A stretch of DNA of 64,000 nt from Carettochelys insculpta (GCF_033958435.1 NC_134161.1:12152001-12216000), one strand, 5' to 3'; shown: positions 12,024-24,095, counted from the first letter of the stretch. The notes: generated by a model from the letters alone, not told the origin. Made by a program: numbers and translations.

Positions 12024-12433
12024 CAACGTGACCATCTGTCCCATTTTTGGTGGGACGGTCCTGTATCTGGGATGCCAAAAAGGCGTCTCTACTTATTTTA
12101 GAGAAGGGACCAATTGTCCCGTATTTTCCGCTGGCAGCCGCGGCTGCCCTGTCCCTGACTCTGAGGCTCAGGAAATGGAGCAGCAAGCGCTGGGAAAGGG
12201 CCGGGGGGAAAGCGATGTGCTTGCCCATCCCTGCAGCTTCCTTGATGCTTGGGGAAGGTGCATAGAAGTGCCCCAGCTGCCCTGCCCCTGCAGCTTCCTC
12301 GGGCCTCCCAGATGTGCTGGGGGCTGCCGATGCTCGGGGAAGGCATGAGGCTGCCACCTCCTCCCCAGGTCCCTCGGGCTTGGAGGAGCTGCCCCTCCCC
12401 CCATATTTGGGACAGGGAGATATGGCCACCCTG
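12024..12433. mobile_element. hAT-like non-autonomous transposon
   Basis: Left end caacgtgaccat aligns with the reverse complement of the right end (atggccaccctg), consistent with a CAGGGTGGCCAT terminal repeat. Further in, 'ctgtccca' on the left matches 'tgggacagg' on the right. Flanking octamers ttcagagt and tttggacc agree at 4 of 8 positions, with two more transitions. That is weak support for an 8-bp target duplication. The interior is GC-rich and non-coding. Confidence 0.6.
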
Positions 12434-12567
12434 TTTGGACCACTCCTGAGACAGGCACTAGCAATGCATTCTAATCCAGCTACCAGAGGCAGTGCAACCA
12501 GTGACTTCTCTCACAGTACACTAGCAGTGCTAATGCCTCATGCAACTAGTGACAGAGAGCTAACCAT

Positions 12568-12676
12568 AGCAGCAACGAAGGGTCCTGTGGCACCATATAG
12601 ACTAACAGAAAAGTTTAGAGCATGAGCTTTCGTGAGTTAACTCACTTCTTCAGAGCTAACCATGTTAGTCTAGTTA
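12568..12676 (-). repeat. retroelement 3' tail, 'cacgaaagctcat' type, copy 1
   Basis: In reverse complement it reads 'ctctgaagaagtgagtt', 'tcacgaaagctcatgctct' and 'ctgttagtctatatggtgcc'. This is a very common sauropsid retroelement tail that I associate with Penelope-like elements, though its class is uncertain. Sister copies are at 13705 and 53895. Confidence 0.65.
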
Positions 12677-13039
12677 GTGGGACCAAAGATAAAGGTCCTG
12701 GAAGGAGAGAATTGTGCAAACACACTGAACTTCACAAATGGATCAATTCCACTCCTGCATGGAGATTCCTTGCGGGAGAGCAGCACTGTGTCTATCTCGG
12801 TTTTTATGCCCTATCACCACGGCATCGGAGCACCTCCAGGTAATTTTTCAAAGTACTTCAAACAGGTCATGCTCATAAATTAACCGCTTTAGTGGCTTCA
12901 GTTATTCCTAACAGCTGAACAAATTCAAGTTGCAATAAACCTTGGCTCCCAGTGAACTAGCTTGTGGGTATCCTTTCTGATCTGGATCTGAACTCCAAGG
13001 CTAGTTTTGAGGTTACTTTTAAACAGACTCAACCGGATT
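12677..13039. other. unique non-coding sequence
   Basis: Nothing recognised. Confidence 0.45.
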
Positions 13040-13135
13040 TAATCTGGTTTTGTTTGTGTTTGTACAGCACCAAGCACAATGAGCACCTGGTGCATGACTA
13101 GGAATCCTAAGGGGTTACAAATCAGTAACAATCAC
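13040..13135 (+). repeat. old SINE/LINE tail, 'gtacagcaccaagcacaatg' type
   Basis: The phrase 'tgtttgtacagcacc' with 'aagcacaatg' is the tail of an old amniote repeat found downstream of MIR-like units. Related tails are at 26330, 40628 and 48385. Confidence 0.55.
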
Positions 13136-13704
13136 AGCTACACCCAGGGAGCAAGCTGTAATCTGTCTCCTTTTTCCATAATGTTGTTTCTTAGAGAAAC
13201 AATGAAAAGCTATAAACTTAAATGGGTTCCACTGACTTATGGACAATTATTTTAGTCTCCAAGAGCTTGTGACATTAGAGACCAGCCAAATGCCACTCCT
13301 GACTTTATGAAGTTTCCAAACCTCTTCTATGCGATTATTTCTTTGTCCCCCCTCCAGTCCATCCATTATTCTCTATAATAATGTGCTTTCTCAAACTCCT
13401 TTCCATAGCAGGCAGAGAGAAACCACATTATTATTGATATCATGTCACATCAGTAGTAAAATGACTTATGGAAAATGGACTGTGAATGGAGACGCTTTCA
13501 GCTGAAGCCCATTCTGAACCTTCTGCATTATTAAAAAATAAAGTGAGCCAATATGCAAAGGCGCCATGCAAAAAAAAAAAAAAATCAACCTTGGGATTGC
13601 TGGCGATGGGGGTGCTGCTCTGGGTTGAACTGTGAGAATGCATCAGCAGAGGGGATTCTTGTAAGGAACCAGCTGGCTTGCAGGTGCACATCAATGCCGG
13701 AATT
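13136..13704. other. unique non-coding sequence with a poly(A) run
   Basis: A 15-base or longer A run lies at about 13569-13583. Otherwise nothing recognised. Confidence 0.45.
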
Positions 13705-13800
13705 TCTAGCTCTGAAGAAGTGGGTCCATCCCAGAAAAGCTCATCACCTGATCAATTATTTGGTTAGCTTTTAAAGTGCTACAGGACTGCTTTTTCGTTT
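13705..13800 (+). repeat. retroelement 3' tail, 'cacgaaagctcat' type, copy 2
   Basis: Reads 'tctgaagaagtgggtccatc', 'agaaaagctcatcacctgat', 'ttggttagcttttaaagtgc' and 'tacaggactg'. It is closest to the copy at 53895-54140 and lacks that copy's upstream part. Confidence 0.7.
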
Positions 13801-14644
13801 TGTGACGGTTACAGCCGTCGTCGGTGTATGAGTGCATGCAACACTGCCCTCTGCTGGACTGAATCAGAATTCTACCTGTGTCACAAACCCAAGGCCAGCT
13901 GGGGCCTTAGGCTGTAGCTCTAACACTCACCTATCTACTCTGTTGCTCAGTCCTCACATGGACTGGTAATTCTGGAGGTCTCTGTCTCACTAGAGGGGCA
14001 GGGAAAGCAGCATAGGATCTCATTTCCCTCAGGAGCATCAGCTACAGCTCCCTCTTCTGCTGGAGAGGTGGGCTGCAGCCAGCAGGGACTTTCCACGCTT
14101 AGCCCAGCAGCCAGGATGTACCCACTTGCTTGAGGTGGGGGCAGTGGTCAGCCATCTGCGTCGTTTTCCTCCTGCCATAGAGAGTCTTCTGCTAGGGGCG
14201 GCTGGTGGAACCAGCTGAAGCAGTTGCTATGGGCAGTAATACCCTTGAGATACCTGGGATAGTTCACGCCTCTCAGAGCAACAATTTCAGGCTGTCTGCA
14301 GGCTCAGGTGGACATTGATGCTTTGCTTAGACTCAGATCATATTTTCAAATTTTTTATCACAACCCTGTGGGCTAAAGGCAAATATGGGCTCAGATTCTG
14401 CCCACATTACATAACCCCAGAAAGCAAGGCTGTAAGGATGGGTTTACAGAGTCCATGACTTAATTCGGCCTTACATAAACCTTAAAATATTAGTCACCAA
14501 AAAAAAAAAATCTCTCTGTTTACAAGCCAGGGGTCCAAGTTCTAAGCCCTTGTTTTCTCTAGTGGCTATGGTGTACAGCGCAGTGACAAGAGTAGCATCC
14601 CAGGTAGGCATGACTTTATTAAAATATGGATTCTTACAGTATAT
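13801..14644. other. unique non-coding sequence
   Basis: No repeat or gene recognised. An A run lies near 14500-14510. Confidence 0.45.
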
Positions 14645-15018
14645 ATTGGACAGGACTTTCAAAAGTGAAAGTCAGTGGAAGTTCGGCTCCTACTCACACA
14701 GGTGCTTTAAAAAAATCCAGCCCATTAATCATTTCATGCTGTGATTATTAAAATACCAACAAATCATATGGCATCAAGATGCCGCTATTTCAGGTAATCC
14801 TACAAATTGTGTTGAGCTGATTGGGTTGGCAGTGAGATCCCAGAGGAATGCTTATTGTTCACTGTGGGGTATCTATTCCCAGTGTAGCTGGGTCTCCCTG
14901 TCTGAATTTCACTTCCTCTGATGGCATTATTCTTAGGCACAGAGGATAAAACTGGTCACTTTGGTTCTATCTTCAATGGGACTTAGGACCCTACATCTCT
15001 TATGTGGTTTTGAAAAGT
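14645..15018. repeat. old repeat relics, 'ttcaatgggacttagg' type
   Basis: 'ggactttcaaaagtgaaagt' at 14653 and 'cttcaatgggacttaggacc' at 14971, with 'ttttgaaaagttt' near 15009, match halves of an old palindromic sauropsid repeat. The intervening sequence is not recognised, so the interval is a cluster of fragments rather than one element. Confidence 0.35.
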
Positions 15019-15256
15019 TTACCAAGAGCTGCCGCATATACTAACAAGAAACTGGGCCCAGTGCTGCAGAAGCCCAAAGTAATTTTGTTGTACAGCTGTA
15101 GTTCCAAACCTTGAAGATACATCTTTATGACTGGAACTATGTTGATAAGGGATAGGATAGTGTATGCAAGGATATGTTGCTATCCTATCTCTTATCAATA
15201 TATTCAAGCTTAGCATTTTTACACTTAAAAGAAGAAGAAAAGATCTGCAATTGTGG

Positions 15257-15282
15257 AACAACAACAACAACAACAAAAAAAG
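15257..15282. repeat. (CAA)n microsatellite with A-rich tail
   Basis: Six consecutive CAA/ACA units followed by seven A residues. Confidence 0.9.
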
Positions 15283-15924
15283 GAAATTCCCAGAACCTAT
15301 TTGGAAGCAGTCTAATAGGGTGAAACGAAACTAAATCCACAGTCTCCCAGCCACTCTTAATCTTCCCATTTATCTTCTGGTTTATGTAGTACTGGTAGCC
15401 TGCTGACATATTTAATCAGGGATCACATTTAATCATTGGTCCAGAACCAATACTTGGAAATGTTTGCTGGTCTAGAAAGCATTTGTACAGTTCCACCACC
15501 TAAGCGCCTTTGCAACAGTCTTTTACACTTGATTGTAGCAGCTGATAGCTCATGAGCCGCTAGCTAAAGATTGATGCTGTATACATTTGAAAGCTGAGAC
15601 TCCAAGCATAGTATAGACCCTGGGATTCTAGCTTTAATGGTTTTCCTGACAGCAACCACAATAATATCATGCTGCAGTTGAAGCTGCAAGAATTTGGGCC
15701 TGGATTAAAAACAGCCCAAGATTCAGTGAGCTTGAATCCAGGGAGTTGGCATGGCTTATTGCAAAGAGAGGGGACAAACTAGATTTTATATTATGGTAAT
15801 GTCTACAGACTTCAGTTAAATCTATTATGGTTGATGCAGTGTATACCCATTTTAAGAGGCCATCCCTGCCCCCAAAGATGCAACAATCTAAAGCAACGAG
15901 ACAAGAAATTTTATTTTCCCCCAT
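15283..15924. other. unique non-coding sequence
   Basis: AT-rich, with nothing recognised. Confidence 0.45.
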
Positions 15925-16052
15925 TATATTGATGAGCAATGAAGGAGACACACCTGAGTTGAGTGATTTCTTCAAGGTATGACAGTTATTTTCTTCAGAG
16001 CCCAGCCCTACCAAATCCTAGGCTCATGCCTTAACCAAACCACCGTTTCCTC
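15925..16052 (-). repeat. MIR-type SINE relic
   Basis: 'gttgagtgatttcttcaagg', 'cagagcccagccctacc' and 'gccttaaccaaaccacc' match in order the reverse complement of MIR ('ttaagtgacttgcccaagg' through 'ctctaaccactaggc'). It is heavily diverged. Confidence 0.5.
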
Positions 16053-16724
16053 CTGTGAGTGTGAATCTGAAATATGCGCACGGTTCAAGCCAAACTGAAG
16101 CAACAAGTTAAAAATAAAGATCAAAGGCAGGATAAGGGATTTTAAGAATGGTCTAGAAATAATTTTCCCCACTGCACCAGGTGTTCCTGGAGGGATCAGA
16201 ACTTAAAAGCCAATTGTGCTGGTCTTGTTCCCTGAATCTACTAATGCTTTCCTTCATTGATACAGGAATGGGTCTAGAAATGGCTGTACTGCAGCCTGGA
16301 TCACTTACATCCCTAGATAAGTGTCTTCACTTTGTTCCAGGTTCAGCAAAATACCTTTGAAGTCTGAAATCGGAATCCAGCCCGCGATGTGAATTTCACT
16401 CCGAGCCCATTACTTTGTAATGCAGCAAAGCCAAGCCAAGGGAGTAAGCCTCAATTTTGATAAGCAGCTACATTCAACCTCATTTGGCACTGGTGGCATT
16501 CTGCATAGCCCTCCAACATCCCAAAATGCAGCCTCAGGTCCACCTTTGCCAAAAGAGGCTGGCTAGTTTCATTTTTGTGGATTACTCCTTTGTGCTGATT
16601 TGTGGTGAACAATGGACCTTGTTTCTATTATGTTCCTGGCATACATGCAGGGAAGTAGTGGAGGGTCTGCAATGCAACAATGCTTAATGTCTGAGAATCC
16701 AGAACTCTCACACACAAGAAGCAG
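16053..16724. other. unique non-coding sequence
   Basis: Nothing recognised. Confidence 0.45.
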
Positions 16725-17130
16725 ATGGATTTGTGTCTCTCTGAGGAAGAAAGGCACAACACTTCCCATCTTGTGCTGGGCTGGTGTAATGGGGTGGTCT
16801 GGTCCCTGAAGCCCCCTTCTGCAGGCTCGTGGCCTTGCCACACCCTGTCCCAGGAACCACAGAGAAGTACTCCAAGAGAGGCTAGAGCGTTGGCCAGAGG
16901 AAACAGTCAATCAGGGACCACGAAAGCCATATACAAAGAGCTGCAGGACCAGATCCAGCTGTGGAAGTCCACCAGGAGAAAGGACCTACAGGACCGGCTG
17001 CTGGAGCTGAAGCAGAACCTTGGAGAACTCCCTGTGAAGTGGTGGTGACTGACAATAGTGCTATGAAAAGTTTGGATGGACTGACAGAAGAGCCCTAATC
17101 TAAGGGTGAGGACTCTGCTTCCAGGAGAGG
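16725..17130 (+). other. unclassified segment with a charged, coiled-coil-like open frame
   Basis: A 107-codon frame (16725-17048) ends in a lysine-, glutamine- and leucine-rich segment with a heptad-like pattern (residues about 68-100), then a stop. I do not recognise the protein. From memory the surrounding DNA ('ggggtggtctggtccctgaa', 'gctcgtggccttgcc') resembles turtle LTR or internal retroelement sequence. It could therefore be a fragment of a retroelement. No splice sites or partner exons are evident. Confidence 0.3.
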
Positions 17131-18732
17131 ATGACCTGGAGGTACCATTCCCTCTTCAAGCGGGGAATGGATGAAGGTGGAATATTGGTGAGGGTACCTC
17201 ACTGGGTCCCTGTTAAATGCTTACCCCAGAAGGGGATCGTTGTTCTGTACCTGCACAACTTGGTTGGAGAGCTGAGTTTTCTAATAGGCTTTGGAACTGC
17301 AACAGCACTGACATGCCCATTTATCCAGACATGGGTAAGAGATATCCTGTTGCTGGACTCTGTGACAGCTGGTTTCTTTTTTTTTTGCAGACAGGCTCAG
17401 CTCACATACTTCCCTGCTTAGAGACCTCTAGCTTGCAGGCAAGGCCAGAAAACCCCTTACAAATTAAAAGGATAACTTGGGGTATTAAATCCAGGTTTCC
17501 AAACACTGCTGTTCCCATTGCATCCAGTGAAGACACTTCAAAAACCAGAGGACACTTTCTGGAGTGAAGTCCCTCTCTTGCATTCAGGATATTCCAACTC
17601 CAAATTGCAACAGTGACGATTATTCAGAGTCACAAATGAGATTATTCAGAGTGCAAGATTGCAAATTCTTCAGACTGTAATCACATGTACCAACATGCGT
17701 GGAGGAATTTATTAAAGTTGATAGTACCATACATGGGATACACAAAATAAAACATAGCAAAGAGACTCACTCGAGTGTGACATCGGGGACATGCCTGGAA
17801 TATCAAGCAGCAGATAGGAAAGAGTGAGTGAAATATGTTCTTCAAATAAAATTAAGCTTTTCTAGTAAAGATGGGCCAGAGAGGCAAAGCTCAGCTCTTG
17901 ATCAGAATTCTTTCCCCCGGACTCTGGCAGCTGGGCATTCCTGGTGTTTTTAATTCTTTCCTCTTCCTGCAGATGTCGTCCATTGGATAACATTAAGCTC
18001 CTGCACAACCTGAGAATTTAAGATTCCAGTGCCACACCAGTTGAAAAGATGGGAGTGCCACACACTGACATGCCAAATAGGTTAAGGATCCTGGGCTTTC
18101 ATAAATGTATTGATTTTCAGCCAAACCAAAACATTTTGCTAATCTATCCTGAAAGCCATAATTTTGCCCAGTTATTCCCATAGGGGAGAGAATTCTTTTT
18201 CTTTTCAATGCAAGTGGACACCATCAAACCCAGTAGCTTGTGGTTGAACGAGACCATAAATTTTTGATCAATATCCAATCTCCATTGAATGACCTCAAGC
18301 AACATTGCATTTGCCACTTCCCTCGGTCATCAGACCCTAGTATGCATTGGATTCCTTGATATCTGAGACACCCAAAGTTTGGGAGAGGCATGGAATAAAA
18401 CTGTGTGAATTTGGACCATTGCGCACTGACCTCTCCATTCAAGGATATAGCCTCAGCTAGTGCAAGAACATTATGTCTATTGACAAAGAGAATCCAACAC
18501 ATAGGCACCTGTAGAGAAGACAGGACTAGAACCCTGGTTATTCAACTCCAAACACCAATGCCTCTGACACATGAGTTAAAGAGAGCTCATATAACAAATA
18601 GGATGGCACCTCTTCCTCCAGGGAAACTAGGAAGGAAGCTAGTCACTCATGCACATGCAAAGAAACAGGACTGGGTGTTGCACATAAGGAAAGAAATACA
18701 ACATCTACATAGACACCTGCATCATCTAGAGC
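17131..18732. other. unique non-coding sequence
   Basis: A T run and 'gcag' at 17373-17390 look like a 3' splice acceptor, but no exon-like frame follows. Nothing else recognised. Confidence 0.45.
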
Positions 18733-18915
18733 AGTTCTCTCTATTTTTTTCCACCCATGGGCAGAATAAAATTTGTTATGTGAACCGAGGCACATGTAGA
18801 TGTGCACCACCATAGAAACACAAGCTGCCGGCTGTTGGCACTATGCCAATCAGCTGGGCAGCACCTGAATCTCTCCTGGGTGGCCACCCAAGTGTTCAGC
18901 AGACAGGGAACACTG
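18733..18915 (+). mobile_element. hAT-like MITE, copy 2 of 8
   Basis: Left end cagttctctctattttttt and right end cagggaacactg enclose 183 bp. Core strings 'ggcacatgtagatgtgcacc', 'ccaatcagctgggcagcacc' and 'tggccacccaag' are present. Flanking octamers atctagag and ccccagag agree at 5 of 8 positions, supporting a decayed 8-bp target duplication. Confidence 0.88.
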
Positions 18916-19654
18916 CCCCAGAGCCTCCTAACACTTCCAGCACCATGTGCTTTTCCCAGCCTTAGATTCCCTATATGCAGAACAGAACAAATATGAGGCT
19001 CTGTCATTCAGAGGCCAAGTTGCCACATTCCACCACAGCCATCTCCAACCCAGGGAAGTCACTGGGAAACCCCGGGTGCTTCCTTCCATTCAGCTGCCTG
19101 TAAGAGATGCAGGACACCCTTCCTCCTCCAGACCTGCTGTGATGGTGAAGATTGAGCCAAAGCCTCTTGCTTGGAGAGACAAATGTAAATAACAAATAAA
19201 TAAATAAATCCAATCCAATCTCCATTTGGAGGCACTAAATCCCCACTCCTTTCCAGATGGCTGGGAGATTTCTCCCAGGTGGTAAATATATTATTAAGAA
19301 GTCATTTCACCGTGAAATTGACTATTCAAAACACAGACAGAAGTTAATATATTAGGACAACCTGTCTGAAAACTCGCATTAAAGGGAATTTATTTTTGTT
19401 TAATATAAGACCTGATATTATACGCATAGCCTTCCTTGAGCTCACGTCGTTCGAGCCGTCCCTGGCTGGAACATGTGTTTCAATGTCAGGACGGCCTGCT
19501 ACTGAGAGAGACAAGCCCCTGTATCTGGCCAGCCGTCATCTCTCTCGAGGCATCTGACAATGCTGATTCTGCAAGGGCAGCTCAGCCACCCTTTGTCTAG
19601 CTGAGCTCTGGTGCAACTGAAGCACCTCCCCATCTTTAATGTACTTCTTCACAC
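18916..19654. other. unique sequence with an (AAAT)n run
   Basis: The (AAAT)n microsatellite at 19183-19209 is followed by two CCAAT units. No gene or interspersed repeat recognised in the rest. Confidence 0.5.
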
Positions 19655-19785
19655 AATACTCTTGAGACGTGCTATTATTTCAGATGGGGAACTGAGGGAA
19701 AGACAAACTAAATAACTTGTGCAAGGCCACGCAGGGAGCCTGCCATAGATCAGGGAACTGAGGTCTCACTTCACATGATCTAGTT
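19655..19785 (-). repeat. MIR-type SINE relic
   Basis: 'ctattatttcagatggggaa', 'ctgaggga', 'taacttgtgcaaggccacgc' and 'tcagggaactgag' match the reverse complement of MIR in order. Confidence 0.65.
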
Positions 19786-20345
19786 TCATACCCTGGCACT
19801 GGACCATCCTTGTTCTGGAGCTCAGTAACCTATTTCACAGGTGGGCCCACTGATCATATAAGCACTATTTGAGGAGTACGGATAGCAGAATCCGGTCTGC
19901 AATATACAGCCTTACACAAGGCAATATCCAGGCTTTAGACTCTAGAACCAGCTGAGAAGACACCATCGTACAGGAGTTCCATCCCACTGAACAGGAGAAA
20001 GACCATGTAGGACACAGGGAAAATGGGTGAGAGCAGCCCTTGCTTCTGAGATTGTATCTCACAGAGCGCAGGGGCGAGGACCAGCTGCTGATGTGCTTGG
20101 TTTGCCTTCCTCTGCCTTTTGGGGATAGGTTCCTGCCATGTGGTGGCACTGAGATGTGATGGCCATTGGGGACCTGGGCTCCTCCAAGCTTTGCAGCTAT
20201 CACTGCACATCCTTTGGATTCATGCCAGCAAGGAGCTCGACCCAATCTTTACCACTGACGCCTATATAATGGGGTTGCTTTTTTCCTAGGCCAGTCTCTA
20301 CCTGCCTGACTTCAGCACTATACTGGCCTCTTCAGGTATGTTAAC
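19786..20345. other. unique non-coding sequence
   Basis: Nothing recognised. A 126-codon minus-strand frame (19865-20245) is unsupported by any motif. Confidence 0.45.
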
Positions 20346-20475
20346 ATTGCTTTAAATGCCTGTAGCTGGCCAAGGACAGCTGGCTGGAGCTCAGGCTGCA
20401 GGAATTTAAAATTGCAGCATAGACATTTGGAGCCCAGGCTCTGAGTCCTGACGCCAGGTTTTCCCCAGGCATCTC
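20346..20475. mobile_element. possible turtle hAT-like MITE fragment
   Basis: 'gagctcaggctgcaggaatt', 'taaaattgcagcatagacat' and 'tggagcccaggctctgag' match from memory half of a palindromic turtle DNA transposon (consensus 'gggctcgggctgcggggctaaaaatagcagtgtagac', cut here for brevity). Only one arm is visible. Confidence 0.35.
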
Positions 20476-21596
20476 CTCCCCTAAGTCCTTTGGCCAATCA
20501 GAAGTGTACAACAGGGTGTGCAGTATTCCAGTGGCAATAGCTAGATACAAGCTATACTGGAAGGTTCATGGATGGTAAGGTCTGTCCTGGACTTCACAGA
20601 GCACCTCCCACCATGTCATTTTTCTCGTGATGGTCCCAATTCAGCAAATCACCTAATTTAATCATGTGAATGATTCCTTGGATGGTCAATGATACAGCTC
20701 ACTGGCTTAAAGTTAAACATGTTCTTAAATTGTTCTGCTGCACTGAGATCTAAATAACCATTGTCAAGAAAGTCTTCAACCAAAACACCAACCAGAACTT
20801 CAAACCCTTCTTTGTCAATATTACATTATATTAGCCAGGGTGTGTATACACAGACATGTTAACAAGCTGGCTTTCAGTTAGCTAAACACAAATCAAACTC
20901 AGCATGAGTAAGGACAGCACAGAGGAGAGCTAAACCAGCAGAGATCCTTCCAGCATGACAGAGTCATCATGAATAGGTAAAGTGGGATTGAACCAAATTT
21001 GGATCTGAACATACCAAAATCTGAGCAAAATCTGCATCTGGATCCATATGCTGCAGTTGGTACTTGGCTACTCAATGAGTGAAACCAAATCCTGGTTCTG
21101 AATACTTTTAGGATGTGGGAGAGTTGGTGATGTGTCCAAACTTCACAGTTGGAACCCACCTTTCTTAAATTCATTGAGCCATTAGCAACCAGTAACATGA
21201 AAAATTAATGAGGGGATGGCTAACTAGTGTGTCTGCTGAAGCATTTCCTACTTCAACATATTGTTTTGTTTTAGGCAATTATTTACATAAATAAAGAATA
21301 TATTTTAATTACCACTTCAGAATTATTTAGGCAGCTTGTAATAAATTAGCCCCAGAAGGCAGACAAATACTTCACTTGGTGAAATAAACACATCCCTTGC
21401 TGTTAAAGAGTTTGGGCTTTTTCTTATTGCAATGGTGGATGAGGACAAAATCTACATAAAAAGTAAGTAGACACAGGAATTGAACTTGGAGTTCATAAAA
21501 CTCCAGCTGGTGCCTCATCTCAGAGGCCAACCTTTCAATAAGCTTATGACCTGCTACTACTTCTTCGCCTCTGTTTTTGCTCCCTGGTGTCCCATC
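20476..21596. other. unique non-coding sequence
   Basis: AT-rich from about 20580 to 21470, with nothing recognised. Confidence 0.45.
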
Positions 21597-21876
21597 GGTT
21601 TGGTCTACAATAGGCAGGCTAGTCTATTGCAGATATGTAATTCTAGTTATAGCAATTGTGTAGCTAGAATCGACTTACCTGGCCGTCCTCACAGAGGGAG
21701 CTTGACTGGAGAGTTTCTCCTGTTGACCTCCCTTACTCTACATGATACCAAGGAGTACAGTGGTTGACTGCCGACCCCAGATCCTTCGATTTCATGCATC
21801 CCTACCAGGCATGCAAAATTGAATCCCAGAAAATCGATCCTGAATACGTCAGTCTCCCAGTAAGTATAGACAAACT
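21597..21876 (-). mobile_element. non-autonomous DNA transposon, GTCTACAC type, family A copy 2
   Basis: Starts ggtttggtctacaat and ends gtatagacaaac. It is inverted relative to the copies at 2395 and 38106. The order of 'gtaattctagttatagcaat', 'gtgtagctagaatcgac', 'cctggccgtcctcac', 'gttgacctcccttactc' and 'atgcaaaattgaatcc' is the exact reverse of those copies. Confidence 0.7.
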
Positions 21877-21914
21877 CATGGTTTTCTGCACTCCCTTCGT
21901 CCCCGATGTCATGT

Positions 21915-22098
21915 GTTCTTTTTCCTCCTCCTCTTTGCTTTTCTTTCTTCACCACCACTTCTCGTCTTTCTGCATCTTTTCCTTCCTAATCACTCTCTCT
22001 CCTCTTCCATCTCTTCACCACTCTCCCTTTCCTCCCTGCCTAATTTCTATTCCCATCCTCTTATTCCTTCATTCCTTTTCTCTTTCTTCTCCTGCCTC
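21915..22098 (+). repeat. long polypyrimidine tract
   Basis: About 184 bases of almost pure C/T on the plus strand, broken by a few A and G. It is imperfect and low-complexity and ends 'cctgcctccgtag'. Two overlapping plus-strand frames made mostly of Phe, Leu, Ser and Pro result from it and are not genes. Confidence 0.85.
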
Positions 22099-23410
22099 CG
22101 TAGGCTAGAGCACATGAATGACCGATTACTAGAAGGAGTTGAATTGTTTAAAAATATTTCTGTGCACCAATGTGTAAAATGTACAATAATAAAGCAGAAC
22201 TGCACTAAATGAATTATGGCAAAAAAGAAACAAATTACTGACATGTCAAATACTATTAGTGCTCAAATCAGTAGAAAGAATAGAAGTGCGTGTGTAGAGG
22301 AAGCGTCCTTTTTATTATTTTTTCAGCTCCTTTTGTAAAGCAAACACCAGCCACTTGTAACAGCTGGTTTCAGTGTCTTGAATGAATAACTGATAATGAA
22401 AGAAAAGCAAGCAGCTCTCCCTAGAAACATTTTTTCACAATGTCAGGGTATCAAGGTAATGTGTTACTTTTTGTGTGGACTTCAGACATGTTCCTGTGTG
22501 TGAGAGAAAGTTTCATTGCCTTTGGCTGGATTAATGATCTCTTATTCTGCAGAGAAGGGAGATGGAAGAGAATGAAAACTAGGAGGATTGAAAAAGAGAA
22601 ATCCTGTCCAGGAATTGATTTGCTACTCTGTAAGGGTTGGCTTAACGGGAGCTTATCCCAGGGGTCTGGGCATCTCTATTTCCACCTTTGCTAGACTACA
22701 ACTTTTAATTGAGTTTATAATGCTATGGGCAGCTGCTGCTGAGGTTTGTCTGCACACACATCATGGTTAATACCTTGTAGTGGAGGCAGCTGGTTTATGG
22801 ATGGCCAGAAAATAGATACCTTTCCCATTTTCTGCCCCACGGAAATTTTTTCTTCAAAAGCCAAACCACCTCCAGCCAACATTTTCAATTTTCTACGCAG
22901 GAATAAGGTAAAATGTTGCCTTTAAGCAGACCAATTTTTGGTTTTCTGAACCCAAAAATGTTGTATTATCAGGGACTGGCTTTTCCAAAAGATCCAAATT
23001 TTGAAGATAGAGACATGTTACCCACAAAATAACAGTAATCAAACACAGTTTGATCAAACCCACAATTTTCAAGGGGGAAAAGAGGAAATAAAAATTTTTG
23101 ACCAGGCCTACTAGCCATGTTTGGTCTTTGTCAGCAGCCCAGGGTGGGGCAGTATTTTCTTCAGGCATAAGCAGCCTGGACAAGCTGGTTGGATTGCCCA
23201 CAAAAATCCATTTAGACAGTGCACGTGCGGTGAGCAGTTAAGCCCATACGCAGCCTCCATGGAGCTCTGTTGTGAAGGAAGTAGCTGCTTGGATGTACAC
23301 TTTAACCTAGCGGGAAAAAAGTCTCAGAAACTAGGTAAAAATGCGTAGCTGCCCTTGTAGTGTAGCGAGACAGTGTCTGAGCAGCTGGGCTTGCATACAA
23401 ACTAGTAACA
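22099..23410. other. unique non-coding sequence
   Basis: AT-rich, with no repeat or gene recognised. Confidence 0.45.
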
Positions 23411-23729
23411 CAGGTTGAACCTCTCTAGTCTGGCATGCTCACATTTGGCAACACGTGGCATGATTTTAGTTAACCAGATGACCACTTATCCCAGGTGTGG
23501 CCAAGTTTCCTGTGGTCCCATAAAGTTTGTTTCCAGCCACTAGTCCTAGGTCTCCATGTTCCGTGCTATTATTTAGCTGTAATTTACCCCTAAATGTCTT
23601 CCAAGAGCCCAGTAAACAGTGGAAGTGCTGGTAACGTGATAGATAATATTGACCTCTCATGGTTTGGCAAGTTCTCTGGTTTGGCACCGTTTAGGTCCCA
23701 AAGGTGCTCAACTGAAGAGGTTCAGCCTG
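23411..23729. mobile_element. Tigger/pogo-like non-autonomous element
   Basis: Left end caggttgaacctctctagtc mirrors the right end gaagaggttcagcctg (reverse complement caggctgaacctcttc). A TA follows the right end and CA precedes the left, a mutated TA target duplication. 'tctggcatg', 'tggtttggcaag' and 'tggtttggcaccg' are internal repeats of the TCCGGCA motif typical of this family. Diverged and non-coding. Confidence 0.75.
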
Positions 23730-23859
23730 TAGTGAATAGACATGTGCCTGTGCTCTTATATCCAAATCCAGATTTCAAACTTTGCCAGGCCCAGCGGTGT
23801 TTGGCTCTTGGGAGCCTATTGTACACACAGGGACTATCTGACTCTCAAATCCATGTCTG

Positions 23860-24095
23860 CATCCTGTCCCTTTGCCCCATCATCTCCCAAGCCCTCCAAG
23901 GCTTCCTCTGCCCTTCTGCTCACCCCTGACCTTCATCCTCTTCTGCTTTCCCCTTTCAGCTCCTCCTCTTTCTCTCAGTTTCCCCATGCTTCTCCCTACC
24001 CTCTTCCACTGAGATTCACTTCGCCCTTAATGCTCCATGCAGCTTTTTGCCTTAATTCTCTTCATGCCTCATCTGCTGCTTTCCCTCTCTCCAGT
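23860..24095 (+). repeat. pyrimidine-rich low-complexity region
   Basis: C/T-rich but more interrupted than the tract at 21915. It accounts for the 161-codon Ser/Pro/Leu-rich frame at 23742-24227. Confidence 0.6.

Noticed and set aside
17373..17390. T run followed by gcag, resembling a 3' splice acceptor
   Set aside because: The following sequence has no sustained frame on the plus strand that ends at a donor site, and T runs of this length occur elsewhere in the window.
21764..22212. Two Phe/Leu/Ser-rich plus-strand frames that look membrane-like
   Set aside because: They are produced by the polypyrimidine tract and a neighbouring DNA transposon.
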